Shown here: in pieces, positions 15,990 through 24,456 of the stretch
How positions within the stretch are numbered: position 1 is the first letter of the stretch
How the letters are laid out: each line of letters begins with the position of its first letter
Origin: Planctomycetaceae bacterium
Lineage (GTDB): Bacteria; Planctomycetota; Planctomycetia; Pirellulales; Pirellulaceae
Direction: 5' to 3'
Assembly (NCBI GenBank): GCA_012965455.1
Contig: DTSG01000179.1
Coordinates: forward strand, 1 to 27,705
DNA length: 27,705 bases
The notes under the pieces: generated by a model
What the model was told of the DNA's origin: nothing
The model's input: only the letters and a program-made list of their open reading frames with translations
Database searches by the model: none
Translations under genes and position numbers: made by a program

Positions 15990-18017
15990 ATGACACAGCT
16001 AATCATCATCTCCATCTATTTAGCATTACTGCTAGGACTGGGTTTCTTCTCTAGCAAACTGTTCCGTGGCACGAGCAAGGACTATATGCTCGCGAGTCAC
16101 AGTATCGGACCGTTCATGCTACTGATGTCCTTGTTCGGCACAACCATGACCGCCTTTGCGCTGGTGGGTTCAACCGGTGAGTCCTTCAAGGAAGGTGCGG
16201 GCGTTTACGGATTGCTCGCATCCTCAAGCGGAATCATCCACTCCCTCTGTTTCTTTGTACTCGGCGTAAAACTCTGGAGCCTTGGTAAAAAACATGGCTA
16301 CACCACACAGATTCAATTTTTTCGCGATCGACTCGAAAGTGATCGTATCGGGATCCTGCTATTCCCAATCCTTGTCGGTCTGATCATCCCCTATCTGCTC
16401 ATTGGCGTAATGGCTTCTGGGACAGTTATCAACAGTATCACCGAAGGCGCCTTCACCACTGCCTTTGCCCAATATGACTATGGTGTTCCACCTTGGCTGG
16501 CTTCGCTAGTCATTTGCCTTGTCGTGCTTATCTACGTCTTCTTTGGAGGGATGCGCGGAACTGCCATTGCCAATACCGCGCAGACAATTGTATTTATGAT
16601 TCTCGGCTTGATCACGTTTGTCATCGTCTCCGATAAACTTGGTGGACTCGAAGAATCAACCAATAAAGTTCTTGCCAAGAACCCATCCAAAATGATACGG
16701 TCGGTCGATCCTCAGGATACCGACAGCTATGAAGACGGTTACAAAAAATGGATTGTGCTTGCTCAATACGAGTATGCCAAGAAACACAAAGGTCTAGCAC
16801 TTGACCCCGCTGATGAGAAAGCTGCCATTGCAGCGTTTCCAATTGCTGGTCCCGCTGGATATTTGAAGAAAACACGTGGGCCAGCTATCTTTGCAAAGAA
16901 AGCTGGGTTGCTGAGCAACCTCTCGATTCTAGATCAGAATTTGGCGTTGTTAATACAAGACAACCGCTATGAAATACCCAACGACAAAGGTGTGCTGGAT
17001 AATCGCATTTCAGATTCCAGTGTCATGGCGCATCATGAAATTATGAGCTTTCCGCGATTACCAGGTGCCGACCGTGAAGGCTTAACGATTTTCGCTCAGT
17101 TTGTTGGTCATCCCACTGAAAAGGCGGCCAGTGGCAAAGGCACTAAATGGACACGCAAGAAAGCCAAAGGCGTTTTCCGGGCAACACACTGGGCGCCCGA
17201 TCCGCCACATGGCATGGACCCTTGGAAATTTTTGACCTATTTCTTTGTCCCACTTTCTGTCGGTATGTTTCCCCACTTATTCCAACATTGGCTGACAGCT
17301 AAAAGTGCCGCTAGTTTCAAGCTAGCCGTTGTTGCCCACCCGATTTTTATCATGATCGTCTGGGTGCCCTGTGTTCTATTAGGTGTCTGGATGACCAGTG
17401 CGACAGACCCAATTTCCGGGGCTCCTATAATCGCTGCGCATTTTCCCCCTAATGCGGTATTACCAGCAGCAGTAAAAGCACTGACAGGTCCATTAATGGC
17501 TGGGTTGTTAACCGCCGGAATTCTCGCGGCAATCATGTCCTCGCTCGATAGTCAATTTCTATGCGTGGGTACTATGTTCACGACAGACATCGTTTCGCAT
17601 TATGCAGGTAAGAATCGTTTTACCGACAAACAATTGATCACGATTGCACGAGTGTTTATTGTGTTAATCGTCGCACTCACATATCTGTTCTCATTATTTG
17701 AACCGCGGCGCGTATTTACGCTTGGCGTCTGGTGCTTCAGCGGTTTTTCAAGCCTGTTCCCATTGATTTTGGCAAGTCTGTATTGGAAGCGACTAACCAA
17801 ACTAGGTGCCTATGCGGCGATTTTGGCAGCCGCTGGATCATGGATCTACATGTTTGCCGATGCCAATTACGCAGCGAACGCCAACTATACTGTTTTTGGT
17901 GTAATGCCGGTTGCCACCATGATCACCTTGACCACGATTGCAATGATTGTTGTCTCGCTAATCACGCCCCCACCAAGCAAAGAAACGCTCGAGAAATTCT
18001 TCCCTGCAGAAAAGTGA
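15990..18017 (+). CDS. Sodium:solute symporter (SSS family) with a large internal insert
   Basis: A 675-aa integral membrane protein of the SSS/SSF superfamily (Na+-coupled uptake of sugars, acids or amino acids). The N-terminus starts directly with a helix (LIIISIYLALLLGLGFF), followed by FRGTSKDYMLASHSIGP, which matches the family's early signature region, and FFGGMRGTAIANTAQT. The C-terminal half includes GLLTAGILAAIMSSLDSQFL, a strong SSS signature around the Na2 site. Between about residues 215 and 405 lies a ~190-residue hydrophilic, Lys-rich stretch not found in ordinary 450-550-aa members, which accounts for the extra length. The substrate is unknown. The start has AGGA 9 nt upstream within the end of the DUF3311 gene, indicating translational coupling. 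No obvious catabolic genes are adjacent. Confidence 0.9.
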   Translation: MTQLIIISIYLALLLGLGFFSSKLFRGTSKDYMLASHSIGPFMLLMSLFGTTMTAFALVGSTGESFKEGAGVYGLLASSSGIIHSLCFFVLGVKLWSLGKKHGYTTQIQFFRDRLESDRIGILLFPILVGLIIPYLLIGVMASGTVINSITEGAFTTAFAQYDYGVPPWLASLVICLVVLIYVFFGGMRGTAIANTAQTIVFMILGLITFVIVSDKLGGLEESTNKVLAKNPSKMIRSVDPQDTDSYEDGYKKWIVLAQYEYAKKHKGLALDPADEKAAIAAFPIAGPAGYLKKTRGPAIFAKKAGLLSNLSILDQNLALLIQDNRYEIPNDKGVLDNRISDSSVMAHHEIMSFPRLPGADREGLTIFAQFVGHPTEKAASGKGTKWTRKKAKGVFRATHWAPDPPHGMDPWKFLTYFFVPLSVGMFPHLFQHWLTAKSAASFKLAVVAHPIFIMIVWVPCVLLGVWMTSATDPISGAPIIAAHFPPNAVLPAAVKALTGPLMAGLLTAGILAAIMSSLDSQFLCVGTMFTTDIVSHYAGKNRFTDKQLITIARVFIVLIVALTYLFSLFEPRRVFTLGVWCFSGFSSLFPLILASLYWKRLTKLGAYAAILAAAGSWIYMFADANYAANANYTVFGVMPVATMITLTTIAMIVVSLITPPPSKETLEKFFPAEK

Positions 18018-18143
18018 TTCCTGACTTCACGCGTTTATGATAATTCGTGTAATTTGTGGTCGTAATTCGTGGTCGTTTTTCTTCCATTTGCCCTTGTGGG
18101 CAACTGACCGTAACCTAGAATTGACTGTTTCCCTCCTCCATTT

Positions 18144-18185
18144 ACCTACACGTGTAGGTTAGTCCAAGGGACTGGAACCGAGTCC
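18144..18185 (+). promoter_or_regulatory. Structured rpsR leader (palindrome plus competing hairpins)
   Basis: About 60-100 bp before rpsR lies a perfect 16-bp palindrome, ACCTACACGTGTAGGT (18144-18159). Immediately after it are AGTCC (18161-18165), GGACT (18169-18173) and AGTCC (18181-18185). The middle arm can pair with either flank, giving two mutually exclusive hairpins; the second has the loop GGAACCG. This could be an operator, or an mRNA leader sensing free S18 (or S6:S18), as known for other ribosomal protein operons. The function is inferred from position and structure only. Confidence 0.4.
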
Positions 18186-18247
18186 TGGGGAGGCGACGAA
18201 CGTAAAATAAGTAGTCAGCTAGCTGGCTCGTTCAGGAGTATGAATTA

Positions 18248-18517
18248 ATGGCAGGTTTTTCAGGTAACAAGGCGCGTAAGCGTAGTAAAGTTCGATCACG
18301 ATCACGCAAGAAAGATCCAATCTTTGTGGATGGCGTGCGCCCCCGTCCAATGTTTGTTGATTACAAGGACGTCGAACTACTCAAAAAGCTAATCAATCGA
18401 CACGGTCGTATCGTTGGCCGTCGCAAAACTGGTTGTACAGCAGCAAGTCAACACGCTGTGACACAAGCTGTTAAACGAGCTCGATTCATGGCTTTGCTTC
18501 CCTACGAAGACGTCTGA
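18248..18517 (+). CDS. rpsR: Small ribosomal subunit protein bS18
   Basis: An 89-aa ribosomal protein that binds the 30S platform together with bS6. The FVDYKDVELLKKLINRHG stretch, RRKTGCTAASQ and the C-terminal VKRARFMALLPY are textbook bS18 motifs. The N-terminal ~25 residues are strongly basic (ARKRSKVRSRSRKK), longer and richer in Arg/Lys than in E. coli. AGGAG at 18234-18238 is 9 nt before the ATG, one of the clearest ribosome-binding sites in the window. The gene stands alone: rpsF, ssb and rplI, its usual companions, are not beside it. It has a structured leader upstream and an intrinsic terminator downstream, so it is probably a single-gene transcription unit. Confidence 0.97.
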   Translation: MAGFSGNKARKRSKVRSRSRKKDPIFVDGVRPRPMFVDYKDVELLKKLINRHGRIVGRRKTGCTAASQHAVTQAVKRARFMALLPYEDV

Positions 18518-18553
18518 TCCGAGTCGGCAAATAGAGCCACCTAAAAACAAAAC

Positions 18554-18589
18554 AAACGCACGATCCCGCAATTGATCGTGCGTTTTTTT
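18554..18589 (+). terminator. Intrinsic terminator after rpsR
   Basis: ACGCACGATC (18556-18565) and GATCGTGCGT (18574-18583) form a perfect 10-bp stem around an 8-nt loop, followed at once by a run of seven T (18583-18589). A stretches before the stem extend the pairing and could let it act in the other direction too. It is 36 bp after the rpsR stop and the best terminator in the window. Confidence 0.92.
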
Positions 18590-18637
18590 GTACCAGAACA
18601 TTACCCCGCTTCACGGCTTCCGAACTATAATGCACCC

Positions 18638-19072
18638 ATGGCTGAGACATTCAAAACTACCAAACGTGTCGAATTCCGTGACACCGACGCAGCAGGCATA
18701 ATGCACTTTTCGACCTACTTCACTTATATGGAAGAGGCTGAACATGAACTATTGCGGAGCCTCGGAACTAGTGTCGTCGTGGCTAATGAAGAACACTCCT
18801 TGAGTTGGCCTCGTGTCGCTGCAACTGCGCAATATACAGGCCCCGTGCGGTTTGAAGATGAACTCGAAATAGAAATTTCCATTAGCCGGCTAGGCACCAG
18901 CAGTGTCACTTATCAGCACGCGTTTAGCGTTGCTGGTAAACCAGTGGCTAGCGGCAGTATCACAACCGTCTTTTGTAAAATCACCCCTAGCCAAGCTCCG
19001 ACTGCACAAGAAATTCCAGCAGAGCTTCGCACTCAACTCGAATCTTACCTGCAGCACTCGACAAACGAGTAA
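18638..19072 (+). CDS. Acyl-CoA thioesterase, YbgC/4-hydroxybenzoyl-CoA thioesterase family
   Basis: A 144-aa hot-dog-fold protein. The N-terminal FRDTDAAGIMHFSTYFTYME segment matches the signature of YbgC/4HBT thioesterases (YxDTDxxGxVxxxxYxxxxE), including the catalytic Asp. A second conserved part, WPRVAATAQYTGPVRFEDEL, matches the beta-strand that follows the central helix. These enzymes hydrolyse acyl-CoA or aroyl-CoA thioesters; members include 4-hydroxybenzoyl-CoA, DHNA-CoA and short-chain acyl-CoA hydrolases. The substrate cannot be told from sequence. The ATG at 18638 is chosen because the upstream in-frame codons overlap the rpsR terminator. It is 39 bp before the prenyltransferase-beta-like gene and probably co-transcribed with it. 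Confidence 0.88.
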   Translation: MAETFKTTKRVEFRDTDAAGIMHFSTYFTYMEEAEHELLRSLGTSVVVANEEHSLSWPRVAATAQYTGPVRFEDELEIEISISRLGTSSVTYQHAFSVAGKPVASGSITTVFCKITPSQAPTAQEIPAELRTQLESYLQHSTNE

Positions 19073-19111
19073 CAACTATCAAATCCACCAGCCCGCCACG
19101 TACCCAATACC

Positions 19112-20038
19112 ATGCCAGCGTATCTACAGGAACTAACGATTCGCCTCGCATCTTCACTTGGTCACGTTGATGATGAAACGCGGCAACGTCATACCGATTG
19201 GATTTGGAGTTGCCAGCAAAGCGATGGTGGATTTTCTGGCCGCGAAGGTGGCAGCGATTTATATTACACCGCATTTGCACTTCGAACACTTGCGATGACT
19301 GGCGAACTGTTCGGCGATCCCGCCCTCCGAGTTGCTCAATATTTGATCTCGCAGCTCAACACCGAGCAATCGATCGTTGACCTCGCTTCACTCATCTACG
19401 CGGCCACGTTGTTAGACAACGCTGCCGGCATCGACATCTATGAAAAAGCTCATCCTAATTGGCGTGATCAATGCTCTGATTATTTTGAAACGTTGCGCCG
19501 CGAAGACGGGGGGTACGCGCGGACAGCCGAGGGCGGTAGCAGCAGCACCTACACCTCGTTCTTAGTTTTACTATGTCGTGAATTGATTGAACGACCGCTG
19601 AGCAACCCCGAGCACCTGATTGAATTCATCATGTCGCAACAAAGTGATGAGGGCGGCTTCCGGGAAATTCAAGTGCAAAAGCGTGGTGGTACAAATCCCA
19701 CAGCGGCGGCGATCGGTGTCCTCAAAATTCTAGCTGCATTGCCGGAAAAAGTTGTCACGCAAACCGTTGAATTCCTCGCAAAAATGCAGAATGATGAAGG
19801 CGGATTGCGAGCCAACTCTCGCATTCCGTTTGCCGATATTTTGAGTACCTTTACCGGTTTTTTGACGCTTCAAGATCTCAATGGCGATTCGCAAATCGAT
19901 AAACAACGACTAATGCGGTATGCTAGTAGTTTAGAACAAGTAAGCGGTGGTTTTTTGGCCGGCGCTTGGGACGAGGTCTGCGACGTCGAATATACGTTCT
20001 ATGGGCTCGGTACCGTGGCGCTGTTAACAAACCCATAA
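19112..20038 (+). CDS. Prenyltransferase beta-subunit-like alpha/alpha-toroid protein, zinc site altered
   Basis: A 308-aa protein made of repeated helix pairs with CQQSDGGFSGREGG, REDGGYARTAEGG, QSDEGGFREI, QNDEGGLR and VSGGFLAG turns. This is the pattern of eukaryotic protein prenyltransferase beta subunits (notably Rab geranylgeranyltransferase beta) and relatives in the terpene cyclase superfamily. Aligned by eye to the human enzyme, the zinc ligands D238, C240 and H290 correspond here to D242, L244 and Y294, so two of three are lost. No alpha subunit is encoded nearby. It therefore probably does not farnesylate or geranylgeranylate proteins in the classical way and may bind an isoprenoid or have another activity. 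It follows the thioesterase by 39 bp and precedes an ABC transporter by 68 bp. Confidence 0.78.
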   Translation: MPAYLQELTIRLASSLGHVDDETRQRHTDWIWSCQQSDGGFSGREGGSDLYYTAFALRTLAMTGELFGDPALRVAQYLISQLNTEQSIVDLASLIYAATLLDNAAGIDIYEKAHPNWRDQCSDYFETLRREDGGYARTAEGGSSSTYTSFLVLLCRELIERPLSNPEHLIEFIMSQQSDEGGFREIQVQKRGGTNPTAAAIGVLKILAALPEKVVTQTVEFLAKMQNDEGGLRANSRIPFADILSTFTGFLTLQDLNGDSQIDKQRLMRYASSLEQVSGGFLAGAWDEVCDVEYTFYGLGTVALLTNP

Positions 20039-20106
20039 ATTAACGACACCAGCGTATTTCAACTTCAAATTACCTGCAACATTATCACCCTAAGTAACAT
20101 CTCAAT

Positions 20107-20787
20107 ATGACTACCCTAGTTGCTACAAATCTATCCAAACAATATCCCACTCGCGGTGAACCTCTGAGGATCTTACATGATCTTGATCTCGAGCTCTCCG
20201 CCGGCGAAAACGTTGCCATTGTTGGCCCCAGTGGCTCCGGCAAAAGCACGCTACTGCATATACTCGGTACGCTAGACACACCGAGCAGCGGGTCGATCCT
20301 GTTCGACGGAGAGAACCCCTTCACCATGGACGAACAGACTCTCGCCGATTTCCGTAATAAGAACATTGGCTTCATTTTCCAAGAACATCATTTGCTGCCG
20401 CAGTTAAGCGTCTTTGAAAATGTCTTGGTTCCGACGCTGGCGAGTGGTAAACCAACAGCCGCTGATATCGAACGAGCAGAAGATCTTATCGAACGCGTTG
20501 GTCTAACGGATCGCAGCCATCATCGTCCGGCGGAATTATCCGGTGGTGAACGAGAGCGAGTCGCAGTGGCTCGTGCACTGATCAACAAGCCGCTGCTACT
20601 GCTTGCTGATGAACCAACCGGTAACCTCGATCATGAAAATGCTCAGCAAATCGGCGAACTGCTGTTAGATATCCAACGCCAAGAACAAATGATTCTCGTC
20701 GTCGTTACTCATAGTCAGGAGCTATCGCAAAAACTCGACCAGCAGCTGGAATTATCAGCAGGTCAATTAACTCCGCTGGCGAAGTAA
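20107..20787 (+). CDS. ABC transporter ATP-binding protein, LolD/MacB type
   Basis: A 226-aa nucleotide-binding subunit with all motifs: Walker A GPSGSGKST at 40-48, Q-loop FIFQEHHLLPQLSVFEN, signature LSGGE at 144-148, Walker B LLLLADEP with D168 and E169, then GNLD and the switch His in VVVTHS. The FIFQEHHLLPQL and GERERVAVARALINKP stretches match the LolD/MacB/FtsE class that powers mechanotransmission-type permeases rather than import. The permease gene follows 33 bp downstream. Family members extract lipoproteins, release antibiotics or move lipids at the inner membrane; the cargo here is unknown. Confidence 0.93.
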   Translation: MTTLVATNLSKQYPTRGEPLRILHDLDLELSAGENVAIVGPSGSGKSTLLHILGTLDTPSSGSILFDGENPFTMDEQTLADFRNKNIGFIFQEHHLLPQLSVFENVLVPTLASGKPTAADIERAEDLIERVGLTDRSHHRPAELSGGERERVAVARALINKPLLLLADEPTGNLDHENAQQIGELLLDIQRQEQMILVVVTHSQELSQKLDQQLELSAGQLTPLAK

Positions 20788-20820
20788 CGCCCAGCAACAT
20801 TTAAGAGATGACTTCATACT

Positions 20821-23800
20821 ATGGTTCAATGGCAATTCATTCGTCGTAGCCTAATTCACCACTGGCGCATAAATTGCGCCGTGGCGTTAGGAGTTGCTGC
20901 AGCCACAGCCGTCCTCACAGGTGCCTTGCTCATCGGCGACAGCATGCGCGGCAGCCTCAAAGATCTTACACTTGGACGGCTCGGACAAATCGACGAGCTT
21001 CTCATTACCCAACACTTTTTTCGTGAACAGCTCGTTGCGGAACTACAAACTGAACCTAAATTTAAACAACACTACCTCGCGGCGACTGGGGCTATCTTGT
21101 TTCCGCAGGGGACCTTGCAATCCACTGATTCCGAAAATCAGGTGGACGTTGTCTCACCTGTAGCGGGCAATGTCTTGGTACTGGGAGTACGGGAAGAATT
21201 TTGGCGGCTTGATTTAACCGAGCGAGAAGATTCCATCCATCCCCTGGATGATCAAATTGTCCTCAATCAAACACTGGCGGACGAACTGCAGGTTAACGTA
21301 GGTGATCTTGTCACCTTGCGACTGCCAGACAATAAACAAGTCAGTGCTGACAGTTCTCTCGGCAACAAAGAAGGTCGCATTCGCAGCGTACCGCGACTAG
21401 TCGTATCGGCGATTATTCCCGCAACTGGATTTGGTAGATTTTCCCTGTCGCCCTCTCAGCAATCCTCTTTAAACGCCTTCGTTAATCTCGCAGGATTGCA
21501 AAAAGAACTGAGACAACAAGACAAAGTAAACGCCATCCTAGTTGCCTCTGGGAAAATCGATAACCCGCCCACTGAGTTTGCTAGTACATCGCTGCAATCT
21601 GCACTGAAGCCAACGCTCGAAGATTATGGATTGCTATTGAACGAGATTGTTTTGGAGTTTAATCCCAACCACAGTGATCCACAATCAGCAATGACGACTG
21701 TCGTGCGATACCATAGTCTTTCCAGTCAACGAATGATGCTCGATGATCCCACCGTCGCCATGGTTGAACAAGCGGGTGAAAATCAAGCACAATCTGTATT
21801 GACGTATCTCGCCAACGCCATGATGAAAGTGCCAGTCGCTGAGACACCCCAGCCCGCGGGTGGACCAGTCACTGAAAAACGCACGGTGCAACGCTACGGC
21901 AGCATCACACCCTATTCACTCATTACCGCTGTAGATTCCACGGAGGCACTTGGGCCGTTACTCAATGCAAACGGAAAACCAATCGTGATCGGCGACAATC
22001 AAGTTGTCATTTCCGATTGGCTCGCCGACGATTTACAGATCAAAAAAGGGGATTGGCTGCGGGTCGATTATTTTGACCCCGAAACGACACACGGTCAACG
22101 AGAAGAATATTTCATTGACCTCGAAGTCCTCGATATCTTATCGTTAACCGCACCCCGACGACCCTACACCCGCCGCAACGTCGCTTTGTTTGAAAACGCA
22201 CCAACGCTGATAACAGATCCGGCGTTAACACCCGAAGTTCCCGGGGTTACCGACCAAGCGTCCATCGATGACTGGGATTTACCATTCCCCCTTGTTCATC
22301 GAATTCGCGGGCAAGATGACAACTATTGGAACAACCACCGCACAACCCCCAAAGCTTTCGTAAATCTAACAGTCGGTCAACGGCTGTGGGGCAGCCGTTT
22401 TGGAAAAGTGACCAGCGTCCGCTTTGCAGACGACAGTCGAACCGATTTCCTGGCGGCGTTATTGCAACAAGCAGCTCACAACGCGGATAAAGGAAATAAT
22501 TTAGACATGCAATTCGAGGCCGTCAAACGCAATGGCTTGGCCGCGTCCAGCGGTTCAACGCCCTTTGATGGGTTGTTCCTCGGGCTCAGTTTGTTTGTCA
22601 TTGCCGCGGCGCTGATGCTTATTGTTGTGCTGTTTCGATTAGGGATTCAGCAGCGCGCCAGCCAAATCGGATTATTGTTAGCTGTGGGACTCAGTCGCAA
22701 ACAAACCATTCGGATGTGGGTCGGCGAGGGGGCAATCGTGGCGAGTATCGGAGCGCTAGTTGGATGTGGATTAGGCATTGGTTATGGGAAAATCATGCTG
22801 ACTGGTCTCAGCACTTGGTGGGTCGATGCCATTGCCACCTCATTTCTAGAATTTCATATTTCCTCACGTAGTTTAGTGATTGGGTATTTGCTGGGTGTCA
22901 TCATGTCCGTCGCCACCATCGCTTGGGCTATCCGCGCGACTAAGGAAGTAACTGCTTGCCGATTGCTAGGGGGAAATACGGAACCTCCGCTTTCATCAAA
23001 CCCCATAAATCAAACTCGTTCCAAATGGATTGCACTCATCTTGCTGGCAGCAGGAATTTTGCTAGCTGTTGTCGCCGCCATGCCAGGTTTGGGCGACCGC
23101 CTGGGCAGCGAGGGACAGGCTGGTGCGTTTGTTGGGGGTGGCTTCAGCGTGTTATCGGCACTGCTGCTATTGATTCGACAGGTCTTGCGTGGCGGCTGGA
23201 AGGTGAAATCCATACGAAACATTTCACAACCTCTTGCTTGGCTCGCGGCACGTAATGCGGGGCGAAACCCCAGTCGTAGCGCGTTAACAATCGGTTTAAT
23301 GGCAATGGCTACCTTTCTACTAATCTCGATGGGCTCTTTTAAACTTACACCTTCAGCAGCAGGAAAAGGTGGGTTTGATTATTGGGGATTAAGCTCGATG
23401 CCAGTTTACGAAAATCTGGGTCAAGACGATCTGCGGATTTCGGTTTTAGGGAAACAGCGTGCGGCACAACTGGAAACCGAATCCATTCAGTGTTTGCGGT
23501 ACCGAGATGGCGACGATGCAAGTTGCTCAAATGTGTATCAAGCTAGGCAGCCACGAGTCTTAGGAGTGCCACAAACTTTTGTCGATCATTATGACAACGA
23601 CGCAAACAGCACAACTACAATAACACCGTTTACTTGGGCTACGCAGGCCGGCGGAGACGCATTGCAGCAAAACCCTTGGCATCTGCTGGATTCCGATCTG
23701 CCGCCGCATGCTGGTACGCCAAACGATCCGATTCCAGTCGTCATTGATAAGAATACGGCCATGTATAGCCTGAAGCTTTATCTCGGCACAGCGGAACAAT

Positions 23801-24441
23801 TTGACGTAACGTATGACAATCGTACCGTGACCTTTCAGGTCGTAGGCTTGTTGTCCAATAGTATTTTGCAGGGCAGTTTGTTAATAAACGAAACAGATTT
23901 TAAAACTGTTTTTCCGAAGGTCAGTGGTTATCGATTTTTTCTTGCGACAAACCACGGTAACAGCCAGTCGGACACAGTTTTGGAAACTCATTTTAACGAC
24001 CAAGGACTCGATATGCAGTCCACGCAGTCGCTACTCGAAAGCCTGCTCGCTGTACAGAATACCTACATCAGTGCTTTTCAAAGTCTAGGGGCGTTAGGTT
24101 TATTATTGGGTACGTTTGGTTTAGCGACCGTACAGTTACGTAGCATATTAGAACGGCGCAAAGAATTGGCGTTGCTGCGGGCAGCCGGATTCGGCGGACG
24201 ACGGTTAGCCAAGATGGTACTTTGGGAGAATCTGGTGCTGCTACTCGCTGGTCTTGCTACAGGCGTCTTAGCGGCTGCCTTTGCTGTAGTGCCACACATA
24301 ATCTTCACACAAGCGGCACCGCCGGGTAGCGATCTTGTGATCATGATCGGAATTATTCTCATCGTTGGAATGGTCGCTGGGCTGGTTGCTGTGCGAGCAA
24401 CATTGCAAGCACCTTTGATTTCGTCATTACGTGGCGAATAA
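20821..24441 (+). CDS. Large ABC transporter permease with two FtsX domains
   Basis: A 1206-aa permease forming the membrane part of the preceding ATPase. An N-terminal helix (INCAVALGVAAATAVLTGAL) is followed by a ~540-residue extracytoplasmic region, then a first FtsX-type domain around residues 585-715 (LFVIAAALMLIVVLFRLGI, GLLLAVGLSRKQTIRMWVGE). Further helices lie around 735-840, then a second extracytoplasmic region, and the final FtsX domain at about 1085-1200 (SILERRKELALLRAAGFG, a classic MacB/FtsX loop). This is the long duplicated form of the family, well beyond the ~400-650 aa of LolC/LolE or MacB. Such proteins couple ATP use to movement of periplasmic domains. The PIG-L gene begins 15 bp after its stop, so the three genes form an operon. 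Confidence 0.9.
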   Translation: MVQWQFIRRSLIHHWRINCAVALGVAAATAVLTGALLIGDSMRGSLKDLTLGRLGQIDELLITQHFFREQLVAELQTEPKFKQHYLAATGAILFPQGTLQSTDSENQVDVVSPVAGNVLVLGVREEFWRLDLTEREDSIHPLDDQIVLNQTLADELQVNVGDLVTLRLPDNKQVSADSSLGNKEGRIRSVPRLVVSAIIPATGFGRFSLSPSQQSSLNAFVNLAGLQKELRQQDKVNAILVASGKIDNPPTEFASTSLQSALKPTLEDYGLLLNEIVLEFNPNHSDPQSAMTTVVRYHSLSSQRMMLDDPTVAMVEQAGENQAQSVLTYLANAMMKVPVAETPQPAGGPVTEKRTVQRYGSITPYSLITAVDSTEALGPLLNANGKPIVIGDNQVVISDWLADDLQIKKGDWLRVDYFDPETTHGQREEYFIDLEVLDILSLTAPRRPYTRRNVALFENAPTLITDPALTPEVPGVTDQASIDDWDLPFPLVHRIRGQDDNYWNNHRTTPKAFVNLTVGQRLWGSRFGKVTSVRFADDSRTDFLAALLQQAAHNADKGNNLDMQFEAVKRNGLAASSGSTPFDGLFLGLSLFVIAAALMLIVVLFRLGIQQRASQIGLLLAVGLSRKQTIRMWVGEGAIVASIGALVGCGLGIGYGKIMLTGLSTWWVDAIATSFLEFHISSRSLVIGYLLGVIMSVATIAWAIRATKEVTACRLLGGNTEPPLSSNPINQTRSKWIALILLAAGILLAVVAAMPGLGDRLGSEGQAGAFVGGGFSVLSALLLLIRQVLRGGWKVKSIRNISQPLAWLAARNAGRNPSRSALTIGLMAMATFLLISMGSFKLTPSAAGKGGFDYWGLSSMPVYENLGQDDLRISVLGKQRAAQLETESIQCLRYRDGDDASCSNVYQARQPRVLGVPQTFVDHYDNDANSTTTITPFTWATQAGGDALQQNPWHLLDSDLPPHAGTPNDPIPVVIDKNTAMYSLKLYLGTAEQFDVTYDNRTVTFQVVGLLSNSILQGSLLINETDFKTVFPKVSGYRFFLATNHGNSQSDTVLETHFNDQGLDMQSTQSLLESLLAVQNTYISAFQSLGALGLLLGTFGLATVQLRSILERRKELALLRAAGFGGRRLAKMVLWENLVLLLAGLATGVLAAAFAVVPHIIFTQAAPPGSDLVIMIGIILIVGMVAGLVAVRATLQAPLISSLRGE

Positions 24442-24456
24442 CTCGAAATTAAAAAC

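Noticed and set aside
19112..20038. Active protein farnesyl/geranylgeranyl transferase
   Set aside because: Two of the three zinc ligand positions are substituted and no alpha subunit is present, so I keep only a beta-subunit-like fold assignment.
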